Shown here piece after piece: positions 61,579 to 64,000 of a DNA stretch of 64,000 nt (positions are counted from its first letter, which is position 1; each line of letters starts with the position of its first letter). Under the pieces are notes generated by a model. It made no database searches. It saw nothing but the letters and a program-made list of their open reading frames with translations, and was not told the origin of the DNA. Source of the DNA: Oreochromis niloticus (taxonomy: Eukaryota > Chordata > Actinopteri > Cichliformes > Cichlidae). The DNA is taken from assembly GCF_001858045.2 (NCBI RefSeq), contig NC_031985.2:31587831-31651830 (forward strand). The letters run 5' to 3'. A program made the translations under genes and the position numbers.

Positions 61579-63141
61579 CAGGGAGTGCAGAATTATTAGG
61601 CAAGTTGTATTTTTGAAGAATAATTTTATTATTGAACAACAACCATGTTCTCAATGAACCCAAAAAACTCATTAATATCAAAGCTGAATGTTTTTGGAAG
61701 TAGTTTTCAGTTTGTTTTTAGTTTTAGCTATTTTAGGGGGATATCTGTGTGTGCAGGTGACTATTACTGTGCATAATTATTAGGCAACTTAACAAAAAAC
61801 AAATATATACCCATTTCAATTATTTATTTTTACCAGTGAAACCAATATAACATCTCCACATTCACAAATATACATTTCTGACATTCAAAAACAAAACAAA
61901 AACAAATCAGCGACCAATATAGCCACCTTTCTTTGCAAGGACACTCAAAAGCCTGCCATCCATTGATCCTGTCAGTGTTTTGATCTGTTCACCATCAACA
62001 TTGCGTGCAGCAGCAACCACAGCCTCCCACACACTGTTCAGAGAGGTGTACTGTTTTCCCTCCTTGTAAATCTCACATTTGATGATGGACCACAGGTTCT
62101 CACTGGGGTTCAGATCAGGTGAACAAGGACGCCATGTCATTAGTTTTTCTTCTTTTATACCCTTTCTTGCCAGCCACGCTGTGGAGTACTTGGACGCGTG
62201 TGATGGAGCATTGTCCTGCATGAAAATCATGTTTTTCTTGAAGGATGCAGACTTCTTCCTGTACCACTGCTTGAAGAAGGTGTCTTCCAGAAACTGGCAG
62301 TAGGACTGGGAGTTGAGCTTGACTCCATCCTCAACCCGAAAAGGCCCCAAAAGCTCATCTTTGATGATACCAGCCCGAACCAGTACTCCACCTCCACCTT
62401 GCTGGCGTCTGAGTCGGACTGGAGCTCTCTGCCCTTTACCAATCCAGCCACGGGCCCATCCATCTGGCCCATCAAGACTCACTCTCATTTCATCAGTCCA
62501 TAAAACCTTAGAAAAATCAGTCTTGAGATATTTCTTGGCCCAGTCTTGACGTTTCAGCTTGTGTGTCTTGTTCAGTGGTGGTCGTCTTTCAGCCTTTCTT
62601 ACCTTGGCCATGTCTCTGAGTATTGCACACCTTGTGCTTTTGGGCACTCCAGTGATGTTGCAGCTCTGAAATATGGTCAAACTGGTGGCAAGTGGCATCT
62701 TGGCAGCTGCACGCTTGACTTTTCTCAGTTCATGGGCAGTTATTTTGCGCCTTGGTTTTTCCACACGCTTCTTGCGACCCTGTTGACTATTTTGAATGAA
62801 ACGCTTGATTGTTCGATGATCACGCTTCAGAAGCTTTGCAATTTTAAGACTGCTGCATCCCTCTGCAAGATATCTCACTATTTTTGACTTTTCTGAGCCT
62901 GTCAAGTCCTTCTTTTGACCCATTTTGCCAAAGGAAAGGAAGTTGCCTAATAATTATGCACACCTGATATAGGGTGTTGATGTCATTAGACCACACCCCT
63001 TCTCATTACAGAGATGCACATCACCTAATATGCTTAATTGGTAGTAGGCTTTCAAGCCTATACAGCTTGGAGTAAGACAACATGCATGAAGAGGATGATG
63101 TGGACAAAATACTCATTTGCCTAATAATTCTGCACTCCCTG
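61579..63141 (-). mobile_element. Intact DD37E Tc1/mariner-superfamily transposon
   Basis: A 1,563-bp element sits between TA dinucleotides (61577-61578 and 63142-63143). The ends are 25-bp perfect inverted repeats that start cagggagtgcagaattatta. An inner pair of 21-bp perfect inverted repeats at 61770-61790 and 62940-62960 shares the core aattattaggcaa with the outer pair, so each end has two likely transposase sites. One intact transposase gene lies on the minus strand. The D-to-E spacing of 37 points to the DD37E (TRT-type) group known from vertebrates. Confidence 0.93.
61907..62923 (-). CDS. DD37E transposase, intact (338 residues)
   Basis: This is the cut-and-paste transposase of the element above. 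A helix-turn-helix region (about 8-45) is followed by a basic patch G-R-K-K-R-V-E-K-P-R-R-K (49-60), then a second helical DNA-binding part to ~105. The catalytic triad is D144 (W-T-D-E), D237 (M-Q-D-N-A-P-S-H) and E275 (N-P-S-E-N-L-W), with 37 residues between the second Asp and the Glu. The usual 'N-P-I-E' reads N-P-S-E here. The C-terminus ends K-K-G-G-Y-I-G-R. No stop or frameshift is present, and the length is normal for the group. The start is the ATG 20 bp inside the inner repeat. Confidence 0.95.
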   Translation of the reverse strand: MGQKKDLTGSEKSKIVRYLAEGCSSLKIAKLLKRDHRTIKRFIQNSQQGRKKRVEKPRRKITAHELRKVKRAAAKMPLATSLTIFQSCNITGVPKSTRCAILRDMAKVRKAERRPPLNKTHKLKRQDWAKKYLKTDFSKVLWTDEMRVSLDGPDGWARGWIGKGQRAPVRLRRQQGGGGVLVRAGIIKDELLGPFRVEDGVKLNSQSYCQFLEDTFFKQWYRKKSASFKKNMIFMQDNAPSHASKYSTAWLARKGIKEEKLMTWRPCSPDLNPSENLWSIIKCEIYKEGKQYTSLNSVWEAVVAAARNVDGEQIKTLTGSMDGRLLSVLAKKGGYIGR

Positions 63142-63369
63142 TAGTTTCCACCAGTCCTTATAAGGACTGCTGGACCAGCTACTCTCCTGCATCAGCCAGC
63201 TTCTAATTACCTAAAGCTGAGATCTAAAATACAGCTAACTGTTTTGTAATTACATGAAACCTCGTTCTGCTGTGGTGATTCTAATTTCTCGTTTCTTCTT
63301 TTCCCTCTCATGTACTCAAATTCATACCACATTTTTTTTCCCCAGGAGCTCATATTATTATATTATTCT

Positions 63370-63930
63370 CGAGGTCTGCTATACAGAGACACCTTCAGGA
63401 ATGTATATCCAGAGGTGCAAAGCACTGGTTACACTGAAGAACAGGACGGCCTGATTAAAGAGCCTGCACAGTTCTGGAAAGAAATTCTTTGGACAGATCA
63501 AACCAGGATTAACCTGTACTAGAATGAAGAGAAAGGTAGCAGGATGAATTCTAAAGTGTACAGGGAAATACTCTCAGCTCAGATTCAGTCAAACGATGCA
63601 GAAGTGATCAGAGAGCACTTCACAGTGCAAATGAATAATTACCTAAAAGGTGCTTCAAAAGCAACCCAAGGGTTTCTCAAGGCAATTATATAGGATATTT
63701 TTCAATGGCCAAGTGATTCACCTGATCTCAGCAGAGGATGCTTTTCAGTTACTGAAGACAGAGGTGACGGTAGTGAGACCCACAAACAAGCAGCAGCTGG
63801 AGGTGGTTGCAGTAAAGTCCTGGCAGAGCATCTCAAGGGAGGAAGGTAAGCATTTGATGATGTCCATGTTTTCTAGACTTCAGACAGTTGCTGACTGCAA
63901 AGGACTTTCATCCAACTAGATTGAAATAGT
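63370..63930 (+). pseudogene. Decayed Tc1-like transposase relic
   Basis: The frame reads F-W-K-E-I-L-W-T-D-Q-T-R-I-N-L (first catalytic Asp region) near 63475-63519, then a stop. It goes on K-V-Y-R-E-I-L-S-A-Q-I-Q near 63556, V-Q-M-N-N-Y near 63627 where the family has D-N-D, and after frameshifts R-P-T-N-K-Q-Q-L-E-V-V near 63777. The tail S-R-L-Q-T-V-A-D-C-K-G-L-S-S-N near 63874-63918 fits the C-terminus of another Tc1 family. The second Asp is lost and at least one stop and two frameshifts are present. The 3' terminal repeat may lie beyond the window. Confidence 0.75.
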
Positions 63931-64000
63931 CCAGTTACTTTTGAGACTAACATAAAAATACTCGAATTACATTACACAGCAATCTACATTACACAGCATA

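Overview
The window is nuclear DNA of a ray-finned fish. The evidence is one vertebrate gene split by large introns and a dense load of teleost-type transposons: Tc1/mariner DNA elements, L1-like and other LINE pieces, tRNA-derived SINEs, hAT-like miniature elements and a solo LTR. Several dispersed repeats resemble families common in percomorphs and a cichlid-like host is plausible, but I could not test that. There is no bacterial, phage or CRISPR-like structure.

The only host gene I can support is on the minus strand: a beta-galactoside alpha-2,3-sialyltransferase of the ST3Gal I type. Coding exon 1 (32697-32987), exon 2 (30630-30823) and exon 3 (8266-8445) join in frame across consensus splice sites. 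They give about 221 residues: a short cytosolic tail, a signal-anchor, the stem, and all of sialylmotif L. The exons for motifs S, III and VS are not in the window and must lie beyond base 1. Intron 1 is 1,873 bp, intron 2 is 22,184 bp, and at least 8,265 bp of intron 3 is present. A possible 5' non-coding exon with a short upstream ORF lies at 33101-33383. From about 33.4 to 64 kb I found no host exon, so this part is upstream or intergenic DNA.

The mobile DNA falls into two age classes. Young pieces: (1) a Tc1 element at 50429-52065 with an intact 339-residue DD34E transposase and very long 342-bp terminal inverted repeats, each carrying the last ~41 transposase codons; (2) a 1,563-bp DD37E element at 61579-63141 with an intact 338-residue transposase; (3) a 5'-truncated L1-like insertion at 255-1258 with a perfect 16-bp target-site duplication; (4) a solo LTR at 17552-17836 with a 5-bp duplication; (5) a SINE at 44903-45053 with a 12-bp duplication. 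Old pieces: at least four decayed Tc1 relics, LINE 3' fragments, hAT-like MITEs and multicopy dispersed repeats.

Less explained structure includes two pairs of diverged direct duplications of non-repeat-like DNA (23.3-23.8 with 25.9-26.2 kb inside intron 2; 46.13-46.40 with 46.42-46.68 kb), and several near-perfect hairpins, the best at 34507-34557 (21-bp arms, 9-nt loop). No clearly new biological system is present. The long-TIR Tc1 copy and the paired non-coding duplications are the best candidates for follow-up.
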